Positions 1 to 6,830 of a stretch of 32,944 nucleotides of DNA are shown here, piece by piece. Location: positions 1 to 32,944 of the forward strand of contig JAFUGC010000047.1 in the NCBI GenBank assembly GCA_017469565.1, written 5' to 3'. How positions within the stretch are numbered: the first letter of the stretch is position 1; the number at the start of each line of letters is the position of its first letter. Position numbers and translations under genes: made by a program. The DNA comes from Clostridia bacterium (GTDB lineage Bacteria > Bacillota > Clostridia > TANB77 > UBA1234). The notes under the pieces are model-generated. The model saw only the letters and a program-made list of their open reading frames with translations. It searched no databases and was not told the DNA's origin.

Positions 1-216
1 AAAATTCAACTAGTAGAAGCAACAGAAAGAATTGAAGAAAATTTATTAGAGGGAATGCATCCTGTAAAAAAGATCAAACATATTAAAATGAAAAGATTTT
101 TAGTTAGAATGAGAAATCTAAAAAATAATACGAAGGATATGTTACTTGCTCAGGTAGAATCATTTAAACAGGTAGAATTTATCACGGGAAATAGATTAGT
201 TAGCATGGCGGCATAG
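1..216 (+). CDS. C-terminal fragment of an unidentified protein
   Basis: The window opens inside a reading frame that runs 71 codons to a TAG at 214-216. The fragment is basic and helical-looking (it contains VKKIKHIKMKRFLVRMRNLK) and ends in SMAA. I do not recognise the family. It is followed by a strong bidirectional terminator, so it is the last gene of a unit entering from the left and convergent with rqcH. Codon use (AGA for Arg, AT-rich third positions) matches the native genes around it. Confidence 0.6.
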   Translation, partial: KIQLVEATERIEENLLEGMHPVKKIKHIKMKRFLVRMRNLKNNTKDMLLAQVESFKQVEFITGNRLVSMAA

Positions 217-243
217 GAAAGATTGACAGATTAGGGAAGAAAG

Positions 244-283
244 AAAAAACATGAATGGGGATGTTCCCATTCATGTTTTTTCT
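244..283. terminator. Bidirectional intrinsic terminator
   Basis: A perfect 16-bp stem pairs 244-259 (A6 CATGAATGGG) with 266-281 (CCCATTCATG T6) around a 6-nt loop. The A-run and T-run at the stem ends let it work in both directions. It separates the leftmost gene from the convergent rqcH, whose stop codon lies right at its edge. Confidence 0.9.
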
Positions 284-1998
284 CATTCCACGATGATGGT
301 ATGATAATCTGTATAAACTACCATGCCAGGTTTTGCACCGGATTCTTTATGCACATACTTAACAAGGGTATAATCTACTTCGACTTTCGAGGAATTCTTC
401 GCTTGACTATGCTTTTTAGCAAGTGTTGCAGCAAAATATAGTAAAGCGTCATCAACAGTTTCATTTTCAATAATCACATGACTTCCGTGAATGTTTTTGG
501 TATGTAGCCATGTATATCCTTTTTTGGCGTTTTTTAGTGTCAGTTTATCGTTTTGAATATTGTTTCTACCAACTAGGATTCTTGTTCCATGAAATTCATA
601 CTCTATTGGTGATGATGGCTCCTCTTTTTTCTTTCCTTTTTTATTTGGCTTTTTCATATATCCTACATTTTCAAGTTCTTCATGGATTTCATCAATTTCA
701 TATAAGGAAGAGGCTTCTTGAAGCTCAAATAAGACGGAAGTTAAATATTCTATTTCTTTTTCGTAACTTTCTTTATACATTTTTGCATGGGATATGGATC
801 CTTTTAACTTATTGTATTTTTTAAAGTAGGCTTGTGCATTTCTTGATGGAGTGAGATTAATTTGCAAGGGGATTTCTATGGTAGTATTATTGTCATAGAA
901 GTTTTCTGTAATTAATTTTTCCATACCAATCTGCATTTTATAAATATTAGAACTAATGAGTTCCCCATATTGTTTATATTTTTCAAGTTTAGGTTCGTCT
1001 TCAAGAGTTTGCATCACAAGAGATAGTTTCTTTTTTAATTTATTCAAATGTGAATTAATTTCACGTTCTATATTAAATTTTGCACTTTTGACAAGTGATA
1101 CACTCTCTTTCTCTGAATAAAAGGCATCAAGAAATTCAGATGCACTCATATTCATTGGATTTAAAGCTATTTCATGCATACTTGAGATATTTAATGTATA
1201 GTCTTTTTTACTTTCACAAAGCGTAAATGTAGCTATATTTTCAGAAATGATATTCAAAACAAATGAAATCTCCTGATAAATCTTCTGTAAAATATAATTA
1301 GTTATTTGATCTTTAGAAAGTTCTCGCTCAATTCCTAAAGACATACAAATAGAAACAATAAAGTTCTTACTAAAACCAGTAAAACAGTTGCTAATGAGAT
1401 TTTCCATAGAAATCATTGCATAGTCTGAATGATGTATAGCATCCATCACAATGTTTTGAAAATCTTCTATAGATGTTTCCTCAAAATTAGCCTTTCCTAG
1501 AGAAGAGGGAAAGACATACTTCCTAGAAGGAAGCACTTCTCTTACAGAACTCATTGTGATATCCACATGCCTGATGGAATCAATGATTTTCATATCATCT
1601 AGAAGAATGACATTACTATATTTTCCCATCAGTTCTACAATTAGATCTTTATTTACAATATCTCCAAAGTCATTGATTGTTTCGAAAGTAAACTTAATAA
1701 TTCTATCAAGTCCAATCTGAGAAATAGCAAGCAGTTTGGAACCAATCAGGTATTTTCTTAAGACCATACAAAATTGAGGTGCCTTTTCAGGATTATTTCT
1801 AGATTCATTGCTTAAATGGAACCTGCAATTGTTAGCATCTATTGATATTAAAAGTTTAACGCTTTTTCTATATGCTGTATGAAGATAGATCCAAATTTCA
1901 TTTCTAGTTGGCACATAAATTTTTTCCACTCTACTATTAATTAATAAATGATTTAGTTCGTTTACTACAATTTTAGTAGTAATTCCGTCGAAAGCCAT
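283..1998 (-). CDS. rqcH: RqcH/NFACT family ribosome quality-control factor
   Basis: A 571-residue protein with the NFACT layout. The N-terminus MAFDGITTKIVVNELNHLL matches the MALDGI...ELN start typical of bacterial NFACT-N (Fpg-like) proteins. A charged coiled-coil middle lies at about residues 300-450, and a C-terminal NFACT-R domain at about 470-565 contains GYTWLHTKNIHGSHVII. In Firmicutes this family (RqcH/FbpA/Rqc2) binds peptidyl-tRNA-blocked 50S subunits after ribosome splitting and recruits tRNA-Ala to add C-terminal alanine tails; some members were annotated as fibronectin-binding proteins. The start has AAGGATG about 9 nt upstream on the minus strand. There is no in-frame CGG. A stalled-ribosome factor is a relevant neighbour given the stall/frameshift pattern in this window, but that link is only suggestive. 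Confidence 0.9.
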   Translation of the reverse strand: MAFDGITTKIVVNELNHLLINSRVEKIYVPTRNEIWIYLHTAYRKSVKLLISIDANNCRFHLSNESRNNPEKAPQFCMVLRKYLIGSKLLAISQIGLDRIIKFTFETINDFGDIVNKDLIVELMGKYSNVILLDDMKIIDSIRHVDITMSSVREVLPSRKYVFPSSLGKANFEETSIEDFQNIVMDAIHHSDYAMISMENLISNCFTGFSKNFIVSICMSLGIERELSKDQITNYILQKIYQEISFVLNIISENIATFTLCESKKDYTLNISSMHEIALNPMNMSASEFLDAFYSEKESVSLVKSAKFNIEREINSHLNKLKKKLSLVMQTLEDEPKLEKYKQYGELISSNIYKMQIGMEKLITENFYDNNTTIEIPLQINLTPSRNAQAYFKKYNKLKGSISHAKMYKESYEKEIEYLTSVLFELQEASSLYEIDEIHEELENVGYMKKPNKKGKKKEEPSSPIEYEFHGTRILVGRNNIQNDKLTLKNAKKGYTWLHTKNIHGSHVIIENETVDDALLYFAATLAKKHSQAKNSSKVEVDYTLVKYVHKESGAKPGMVVYTDYHTIIVE

Positions 1999-2030
1999 AG
2001 ATTCACATCCTTAAAAAAGATAGACAAAAG

Positions 2031-2120
2031 CGGACAAAAAGGGACAACCTTTTTGTTCGTTTTTTGTTCATTAAATTTTCACATATGACCGGACAAAAAA
2101 AGGTTGTCCCTTTTTGTCCG
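2031..2120. repeat. Palindromic repeat element (GGGACAACC family), copy 1
   Basis: The left arm 2031-2054 starts CGGACAAAAAGGGACAACC. The right arm, about 2097-2120, is its reverse complement and ends GGTTGTCCCTTTTTGTCCG; about 42 nt lie between them. It sits in the divergent intergenic region between rqcH and trpS. The GGGACAACC core recurs in the palindrome at 18911-19008, which indicates a dispersed repeat family. It resembles REP/MITE-type palindromes mobilised in trans, and no transposase is present here. Confidence 0.75.
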
Positions 2121-2174
2121 ACTTTTACATTTTTTATTATAGCATGTTTTTGTGAAACTATCAACGCCTCAAAT

Positions 2175-2203
2175 TTGACAATTTACCTGAATTATGATAG
2201 CAT
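2175..2203 (+). promoter_or_regulatory. Putative sigma-A promoter of trpS
   Basis: A perfect TTGACA (2175-2180) is followed after 17 nt by TAGCAT (2198-2203), a weak -10. The trpS start lies 33 nt further on. No T-box leader fits in the remaining space. Confidence 0.4.
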
Positions 2204-2236
2204 TAATACTATTAATTAGAGGAGGCAAATAGCGCT

Positions 2237-3331
2237 ATGAAACAAATAATTTTAACAGGAGATAGGCCAACAGGAAGACTTCATATTGGACATTATGTTG
2301 GGTCATTAAGAGAAAGAGTAAGGCTTCAAAATGAAACTGAATATGATGATTTATATGTTATGATTGCAGATGCGCAGGCACTTACGGATAATTCGGGAAA
2401 TCCTCAAAGGGTGAGAGATAATATTGTAGAAGTAATGTTGGATTATTTAGCGGTAGGGCTTGTTCCAGAAAAAACTACTTTTTTTATACAATCGTATATT
2501 ACGGCTTTGCCAGAAATAACGGCATATTATATGAACTTGGTTAGCTTACCAAGGCTTCTTAGAAACCCAACCGTAAAGAGTGAAATTAAAATGCGAGGTT
2601 TTGACAATAATAATGTGGGTATTCCCGTTGGATTTGCTAATTATCCAATCAGCCAAGCTGCTGATATTACAGCATTTAAAGCAAATCTTATCCCGGTTGG
2701 TGATGACCAAGAACCAATGCTTGAACAGACTAGAGAAATTGTTAGAAGCTTTAATAGAACATATCACGCCGATGTCTTAGTTGAGTGTAAATCTGTTTTA
2801 GCAGCAGATGTATGCACCAGACTTCCTGGTACAGATGGTAATGCTAAGATGAGCAAATCTCTGGGAAATTGCATATATATTTCAGATGAACCAAGTGAAA
2901 TTAAAAAGAAGGTAAATTCCATCAAAACATTTCCTCGTGCGATAGAGGAACCAGGAATTATTGAAGGAAATGTTCTATTTGTATATCTAAAAGCATTTTG
3001 CAAACCTGATAGTTTTTCCAAATATTATCCAGAGTTTGAAAATCTTGAAGAATTAACAGAGGCATATCGTAAGGGGGGAATTGGTGATGGTACTATTAAG
3101 AAATTCTTAAATAGTGTCATTCAAGATGAGCTTACGCCAATTAGAGAGAAGAGAAAAGAATGGGAGCAACGAATTCCTGAAGTTTTAGAGATGCTTCGTA
3201 GAGGAACGGAAAAAGCAAATATGACGGCTAATACAACTCTTCTGGAAATTAAACATGCAATGGGAATAGACTATTATGAGGATCCATCGTTCCTTTCTGA
3301 ACAAGAATTAAAGTATTCAAAAAATAAGTAA
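2237..3331 (+). CDS. trpS: Tryptophanyl-tRNA synthetase
   Basis: A 364-residue class I aminoacyl-tRNA synthetase that charges tRNA-Trp. The ATP-binding signature is TGRLHIGHY (HIGH variant, residues 12-20), followed by MIADAQALTDN in the substrate pocket, and the KMSKS loop is NAKMSKSLGN. The TAFKANLIPVGDDQ region is typical of TrpRS. Length is slightly above the usual 330, as in several clostridial forms with an insertion. GGAGG lies about 12 nt upstream of the ATG. A tRNA-Trp gene lies 1.6 kb downstream in the same window. There is no in-frame CGG; every cgg triplet in the gene is out of frame. Confidence 0.97.
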   Translation: MKQIILTGDRPTGRLHIGHYVGSLRERVRLQNETEYDDLYVMIADAQALTDNSGNPQRVRDNIVEVMLDYLAVGLVPEKTTFFIQSYITALPEITAYYMNLVSLPRLLRNPTVKSEIKMRGFDNNNVGIPVGFANYPISQAADITAFKANLIPVGDDQEPMLEQTREIVRSFNRTYHADVLVECKSVLAADVCTRLPGTDGNAKMSKSLGNCIYISDEPSEIKKKVNSIKTFPRAIEEPGIIEGNVLFVYLKAFCKPDSFSKYYPEFENLEELTEAYRKGGIGDGTIKKFLNSVIQDELTPIREKRKEWEQRIPEVLEMLRRGTEKANMTANTTLLEIKHAMGIDYYEDPSFLSEQELKYSKNK

Positions 3332-3358
3332 ATAGAGACCTTGAAAGTTAAGAAGTCC

Positions 3359-3423
3359 AGGCACCTGACATGCTTTGCATGAATATATTTAATATATCTA
3401 TGCTTAAAGCTGTGGAGGTGCCT
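3359..3423 (+). repeat. 65-bp imperfect palindrome overlapping the sigK ribosome binding site
   Basis: The outer arms AGGCACCT (3359-3366) and AGGTGCCT (3416-3423) are exact complements. The interior continues the pairing with short bulges (GCTTTGCAT against ATGCTTAAAGC, then ATATATT against AATATAT), giving a near-continuous hairpin. It contains the only good Shine-Dalgarno for sigK (GGAGGTG, 3414-3420, 11 nt before the ATG). It could end trpS transcription poorly, since the following U-run is weak, or mask the sigK ribosome binding site. It is not the same sequence family as the GGGACAACC palindromes. Confidence 0.7.
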
Positions 3424-3431
3424 TTATATTT

Positions 3432-4161
3432 ATGGATGTTTTATCTTTTTTAAGTTTAGTAAAAGATTTCTTCTTTTTAGTAGGATATGTTTCAAATAGT
3501 AATATGTTTCCAGAACCATTGTCACCAGAAGAGGAGGAAAGGTATTTAAAATTATATGAAGAGGGTGATGAAGGAGCAAAGAGAATTTTGATTGAAAGGA
3601 ATTTAAGACTTGTTGCACATATTGCTAAAAAGTATAATACGACCTCGGCTGAACAAGAAGACATTATATCAATTGGAACAATAGGTCTCATTAAAGCTAT
3701 CAATAGTTATAAAAGGGGGAAAGGGGTGCGACTGGCCACTTATGCCGCAAGATGTATTGAAAATGAGATTCTAATGCATTTTAGAAGCACTAAAAAAATA
3801 TCCCAAGAAGTTTCGTTAAATGATGCACTTCGGACAAGACAAGGAGGGAAATGAAATTACTTTTATTGATATTATTGAAAGCGATGGTAAGACAGTAGAA
3901 GATGAAGTTGACCTTAAAATGAAAATAAAAAAGCTTTATCAAAAAATAGAAGAGGTTCTTAAAGACAGAGAAAAGTTAATTATAGAGCTTAGGTTTGGAC
4001 TAAATGGAAAAGAAAGTAAGACACAAAATGAGATTGCAAAGGAACTTGGTATATCTCGTTCTTATGTATCTAGAATAGAAACAAAGGCGATTAATAAGCT
4101 TAGCAAAGAGTTTGAAGAACGGTTAATTTTGTTATCTTTTTTTCCTTTGGCATCCTCTTGA
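3432..4161 (+). CDS. sigK: Sporulation sigma factor SigK, requiring a +1 frameshift
   Basis: Mother-cell late sporulation sigma factor. The first frame (3432-3830, 133 codons) carries a hydrophobic N-terminal stretch, then [23 protein letters not shown] (region 2.1) and [19 protein letters not shown] (regions 2.3-2.4). The frame then hits CGG at 3831 and a TGA at 3852. Skipping C3831 gives [17 protein letters not shown], which matches the GQDKEGNEI motif of Bacillus SigK, and region 4 follows ([20 protein letters not shown]). A second in-frame CGG at 4120 either encodes Arg and leaves a hydrophobic tail to 4161 (242 aa in total), or shifts +1 to Gly-stop at 4124-4126 (230 aa). In B. subtilis sigK is interrupted by the skin element slightly upstream of the equivalent place; no such element is seen here. 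It could be a pseudogene, but all else is intact. Confidence 0.88.
3828..3834 (+). other. +1 frameshift site CTT-CGG-A in sigK
   Basis: Zero frame reads CTT CGG ACA and ends at TGA 3852-3854. Omitting C3831 gives CTT GGA CAA, restoring the conserved Gly-Gln-Asp-Lys-Glu-Gly motif. Re-initiation is not a good alternative: the ATG at 3851, behind an AGGAGGG, is in the wrong frame, and the ORF-opening ATG at 3820 would lose regions 1-2. Confidence 0.8.
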
Positions 4162-4187
4162 AAAAAATAGAAAGAATATGATATAAT
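4158..4187 (+). promoter_or_regulatory. Sigma-A-like promoter of the 4219 gene
   Basis: TTGAAA (4158-4163), 18 nt, TATAAT (4182-4187). The -35 overlaps the zero-frame stop codon of sigK. The start codon of the next gene lies 32 nt downstream. Confidence 0.7.
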
Positions 4188-4218
4188 GTCTCAAAACTTA
4201 TTTTGGGAGCTGAAACTA

Positions 4219-4857
4219 ATGAGAAAGAAAAAAATATTACTTTTATTCTGGGTTCTAGTTTTGATACTTGCAGTTGGTGCTGAAGCAATGCTTATTAAAA
4301 GTTCTAGTTTAAATTGGTATAAAAAAGTGAGAATGGCTGAATATGGGCTTGAGATTTCTTATCCGCGTGCTTATGCAGATATTGAAAATGAAGAGTCTAA
4401 CTATGAAAGAATTTCTTCAACCATTTCTTCAACAATTACAGAAACAGATAAAAATAGTGGAATATCGGTTGATTTGGTAAAAGAACTCGTACACGCCAAA
4501 AGTAGTTCCTCTATGATAACACTTTTAATTGAAGGTATCAAGAAAGATAAAACTACTAAATCAATAGAGGATATATGCAGAGATCATATAACAATGTTTA
4601 GAATTTATAATGAGAATCTTGATATTGCTAGTACAAATTATCAGGAAGTAGAAGTAAATGGGGTAAAAGGCGGACGCGTAGAAATCTATACTTATGGAAA
4701 AAGGTCTTTGGTTTATCCTGGAATTATCTCATATTTATTTCCATTAGATGATAGAGAAATTACCATTACATTTACCGGAACAAAGGAGATTTTTGAGAAT
4801 CATAAAAATGAAATAGATAAAATTATCAATAGTGTTCAATTTATAGAATGTGAATGA
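4219..4857 (+). CDS. Membrane-anchored extracytoplasmic protein of unknown function
   Basis: 212 residues from the ATG at 4219, chosen because GGGAG sits 10 nt upstream and the longer in-frame start at 4186 overlaps the -10 box of the promoter. An N-terminal MRKKK plus a hydrophobic run (about residues 6-22) forms one signal-anchor segment. The rest is soluble and looks like an exported beta-rich domain (EYGLEISYPRAYADIE near the start, GRVEIYTYG, EITITFTGTKEIFENH, IDKIINSVQF near the end), reminiscent of PsbP-like or DUF exported domains; I cannot assign a family. It has its own promoter and precedes a tRNA gene. It ends in TGA, showing that TGA is a stop in this organism. Confidence 0.75.
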   Translation: MRKKKILLLFWVLVLILAVGAEAMLIKSSSLNWYKKVRMAEYGLEISYPRAYADIENEESNYERISSTISSTITETDKNSGISVDLVKELVHAKSSSSMITLLIEGIKKDKTTKSIEDICRDHITMFRIYNENLDIASTNYQEVEVNGVKGGRVEIYTYGKRSLVYPGIISYLFPLDDREITITFTGTKEIFENHKNEIDKIINSVQFIECE

Positions 4858-4888
4858 TAAAATTTATGATTAAAAATTCAGAAAAATA

Positions 4889-4917
4889 TTGCCAAAATAT
4901 TTTCTTTATGCTAAACT
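4889..4917 (+). promoter_or_regulatory. Promoter of tRNA-Trp
   Basis: TTGCCA (4889-4894), 17 nt, TAAACT (4912-4917). An exact 8-bp inverted repeat, CCAAAATA (4892-4899) and TATTTTGG (4917-4924), brackets the spacer and -10. The tRNA starts 20 nt after the -10. Confidence 0.5.
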
Positions 4918-4936
4918 ATTTTGGTAATATAAATAT

Positions 4937-5010
4937 AGGGGTGTAGTTCATCGGTAGAATAAGAGTCTCCAAAACTCCAGAGGAGGGTTCGATTCCTTCC
5001 ACCCCTGCCA
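4937..5010 (+). tRNA. trnW: tRNA-Trp (CCA anticodon)
   Basis: The acceptor stem pairs AGGGGTG (4937-4943) with CACCCCT (5000-5006), followed by discriminator G and an encoded CCA (5008-5010). The D stem is GTTC/GAAT, with a loop one base shorter than usual. The anticodon loop is CTCCAAA with CCA at 4969-4971, reading UGG. The anticodon stem has an A-C mismatch at its outer pair (27-43). The T arm is GAGGG-TTCGATT-CCTTC with a 4-nt variable loop. The body resembles standard bacterial tRNA-Trp. Confidence 0.9.
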
Positions 5011-5012
5011 CA

Positions 5013-5061
5013 AGAAATCATTGAAACTGTGTGATTGGTTGATAAAATGATTTCTTTTTTT
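5013..5061 (+). terminator. Intrinsic terminator after tRNA-Trp
   Basis: AGAAATCATT (5013-5022) pairs exactly with AATGATTTCT (5046-5055) and is followed by a T-run. The 23-nt loop is long. Confidence 0.7.
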
Positions 5062-5083
5062 ATGAGGATTTTTTATTTTTTTG

Positions 5084-5112
5084 TTGCATTATGAAACACC
5101 TTGTTATATCAT
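5084..5112 (+). promoter_or_regulatory. Putative promoter of the CBM-like gene
   Basis: TTGCAT (5084-5089), exactly 17 nt, TATCAT (5107-5112), 33 nt before the ATG at 5146. Confidence 0.5.
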
Positions 5113-5145
5113 ATATGTATATGTTTAACAAAGGAGATATGAGAT

Positions 5146-5592
5146 ATGGCAAGAAAGATGAATGAAATAACTTATGAAGTAACATACACAGGCGGTTTAA
5201 ACACTTCGACAGATGTTTATATGCATTATGGGTATGAAAACTGGTCTGATGTTTCTGAGAAGAAGATGAGAAAGTTAAAATCTTCTTGCAAGACGGAGAT
5301 AACACTTCCTGCAGATGCAGAGCTTAATTTCTGTTTTAGAGATGGTTGGAATAATTGGGACAATAATTATGGTAATAACTATTATTTTGTTCCTAATTCA
5401 AATTTAACTTATGGTTACGTTGATATTTGTGAGAAAACTACCACTACAAAAACTGCAAAAGGTACATCCAATCAATCAACAACTGTAACAAAAACTACAA
5501 AATCTGCCACATCTAAAGCGGCATCTACCAAAACGGCGAAAGCTACTACAGCATCGCTAAAATCAAAAACAGCAAGCAAAAGTAAAGATTAA
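5146..5592 (+). CDS. Cytoplasmic CBM25/53-like carbohydrate-binding protein with a Lys/Thr/Ala-rich tail
   Basis: 148 residues. Positions about 8-95 form a single starch-binding-type beta domain: YEVTYTGG, VYMHYGYENWSD, then LPADAELNFCFRDGWNNWDN. These aromatic and Asn-rich stretches resemble CBM25/CBM53. There is no signal peptide or membrane segment, so the protein should stay in the cytoplasm. From about residue 97 the sequence turns into a low-complexity KTTT/KSATSKAAS tail, rich in Lys, Thr, Ala and Ser and lacking acidic residues, like histone H1 or HU-type tails. Strong SD (AAAGGAGA) upstream and its own terminator downstream make it monocistronic. Binding of intracellular glycogen or amylopectin-like granules is plausible; the role of the tail is unknown. 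Confidence 0.7.
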   Translation: MARKMNEITYEVTYTGGLNTSTDVYMHYGYENWSDVSEKKMRKLKSSCKTEITLPADAELNFCFRDGWNNWDNNYGNNYYFVPNSNLTYGYVDICEKTTTTKTAKGTSNQSTTVTKTTKSATSKAASTKTAKATTASLKSKTASKSKD

Positions 5593-5607
5593 TTAAACAA
5601 TAAAACA

Positions 5608-5640
5608 AACCAGTCTTGCAAAATGTAAGACTGGTTTTTA
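5608..5640 (+). terminator. Intrinsic terminator
   Basis: ACCAGTCTT and AAGACTGGT form a stem with a loop of about 10 nt, followed by TTTTTA. It ends the CBM-like gene. Confidence 0.9.
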
Positions 5641-5666
5641 TGTGTAAAGAAAAATAGGAGAGGATT

Positions 5667-6173
5667 ATGGAAAAAAATTTGCCTTTAGAAATTGAAAAAA
5701 AATTTTTAATTAGAATGCCAGATTTAGAGTGGATTAAGGAAAATACAGATTGTAAAATTGCCGAAATTTCTCAAACGTATCTTGGCTTTAAAAAGAATGG
5801 GTATGGGGATCGCGTCAGAAAGATGACCATTGATGGAGAAACCAAATATTATTATACTTCTAAGAAAAGCTTATCCGATATGACAAGGATTGAACTTGAA
5901 AGAGAAATTCCAGAAAAAGAGTATTTAGACAATTTGAATGCGAATAAATGGGGAAAGACACTTTTCAAGACTAGGTATATTGTATATTGCAATCATTTAA
6001 AGTATGAGATTGATGTTTATCCATTTTGGAGCGAAACTGCTATTTTAGAGATTGAGCTAAAAAGTGAGGATGAGGCATATACGATTCCGGATTTTGTAGA
6101 CGTAATTGGTGATGTTACCGGAAATAGAGATTATTCTAATAGTTCATTAGTGAATAAGTATCTTAAAAAGTAA
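5667..6173 (+). CDS. CYTH domain protein
   Basis: 168 residues, with the CYTH signature ExExK as EIEKKFLI at residues 8-15. Charged strand residues that line the triphosphate tunnel follow (DRVRKM, KYYYTSKKS, RIELEREI, FKTRYIVY, YEIDVYPF, AILEIELKSE). CYTH enzymes bind triphosphorylated substrates; bacterial members act as inorganic triphosphatases or adenylate cyclases, and the specific substrate here cannot be told from sequence. Length is typical of single-domain forms. SD AGGAGAGG lies 7 nt upstream of the ATG. Confidence 0.88.
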   Translation: MEKNLPLEIEKKFLIRMPDLEWIKENTDCKIAEISQTYLGFKKNGYGDRVRKMTIDGETKYYYTSKKSLSDMTRIELEREIPEKEYLDNLNANKWGKTLFKTRYIVYCNHLKYEIDVYPFWSETAILEIELKSEDEAYTIPDFVDVIGDVTGNRDYSNSSLVNKYLKK

Positions 6174-6190
6174 TTGTCATAATTTTTTGC

Positions 6191-6219
6191 TGGACAAATA
6201 TATTTATTTAGTGTAAAAT
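6191..6219 (+). promoter_or_regulatory. Putative promoter of the dCMP deaminase gene
   Basis: TGGACA (6191-6196), 17 nt, TAAAAT (6214-6219). Confidence 0.45.
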
Positions 6220-6282
6220 ACTCTAATATGTGTTTTTATGAAGAGGTAAAAATTGGTTCTTCGTAAGAAAGGAAGATGCCTA

Positions 6283-6789
6283 ATGAAAAATATAGTAAAT
6301 AAACGAGAAGATTATTTGGATTGGGATGAGTATTTCATGGCGATTGCAAGACTTTCAGCTATGAGAAGTAAAGACCCGTCAACACAAGTTGGTTCTTGTA
6401 TTGTTGGAAATGAAAATAGAATCCTCTCTATTGGCTATAATGGAGCGCCTAACGGATTTCAAGATGATGAATTTCCGTGGGCTAGAGAAGGTCAGCCTAT
6501 AGATACTAAATATTTCTATGTTTGTCACGCGGAGATGAATGCCATTCTGAATTTTAGAGGAAACAGAAAAGATATGGATAATGCTAAAATCTACATAGAC
6601 TTGTTTCCGTGTAATGAGTGTGCAAAGTTAATTATTCAATCAGGAATTAAAGAGGTTATTTATCTTTCTGATAAATATGCGGATACAGATTCTGTCATTG
6701 TTTCTAAAAAGCTGTTTGATATATGTGGCGTAAAATATCGAAAATTGGAAGAAGCACAGAATAGGGATATTCATATAAAACTATATTAG
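6283..6789 (+). CDS. Deoxycytidylate (dCMP) deaminase
   Basis: 168 residues from the ATG at 6283, which has AAGGAAG 9 nt upstream; the upstream in-frame start at 6253 adds a non-conserved leader. The zinc-binding motif of cytidine/deoxycytidylate deaminases is complete: CHAEMNAIL (His ligand and catalytic Glu) and PCNECAK (two Cys ligands). [14 protein letters not shown] and [10 protein letters not shown] are the usual N-terminal substrate-pocket segments. The enzyme turns dCMP into dUMP for dTMP synthesis and belongs to the ComEB family. It could be cotranscribed with the efflux genes that follow after 41 nt. Confidence 0.93.
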   Translation: MKNIVNKREDYLDWDEYFMAIARLSAMRSKDPSTQVGSCIVGNENRILSIGYNGAPNGFQDDEFPWAREGQPIDTKYFYVCHAEMNAILNFRGNRKDMDNAKIYIDLFPCNECAKLIIQSGIKEVIYLSDKYADTDSVIVSKKLFDICGVKYRKLEEAQNRDIHIKLY

Positions 6790-6830
6790 AACGGATATAG
6801 TGATTGATAGTGTTTTTAAGGAGAAGAAAT

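Noticed and set aside
510-824. Hydrophobic open frame opposite rqcH
   Set aside because: It is the antisense of a conserved coding sequence and has no SD or promoter.
2124-2236. T-box leader or Trp attenuator before trpS
   Set aside because: No GGUGG/T-box antiterminator sequence or terminator stem fits between the palindrome and the start codon.
3432-4161. skin-type element or recombinase interrupting sigK
   Set aside because: The two frames are contiguous and overlap; no inserted DNA or recombinase gene is present. Only one base is in excess.
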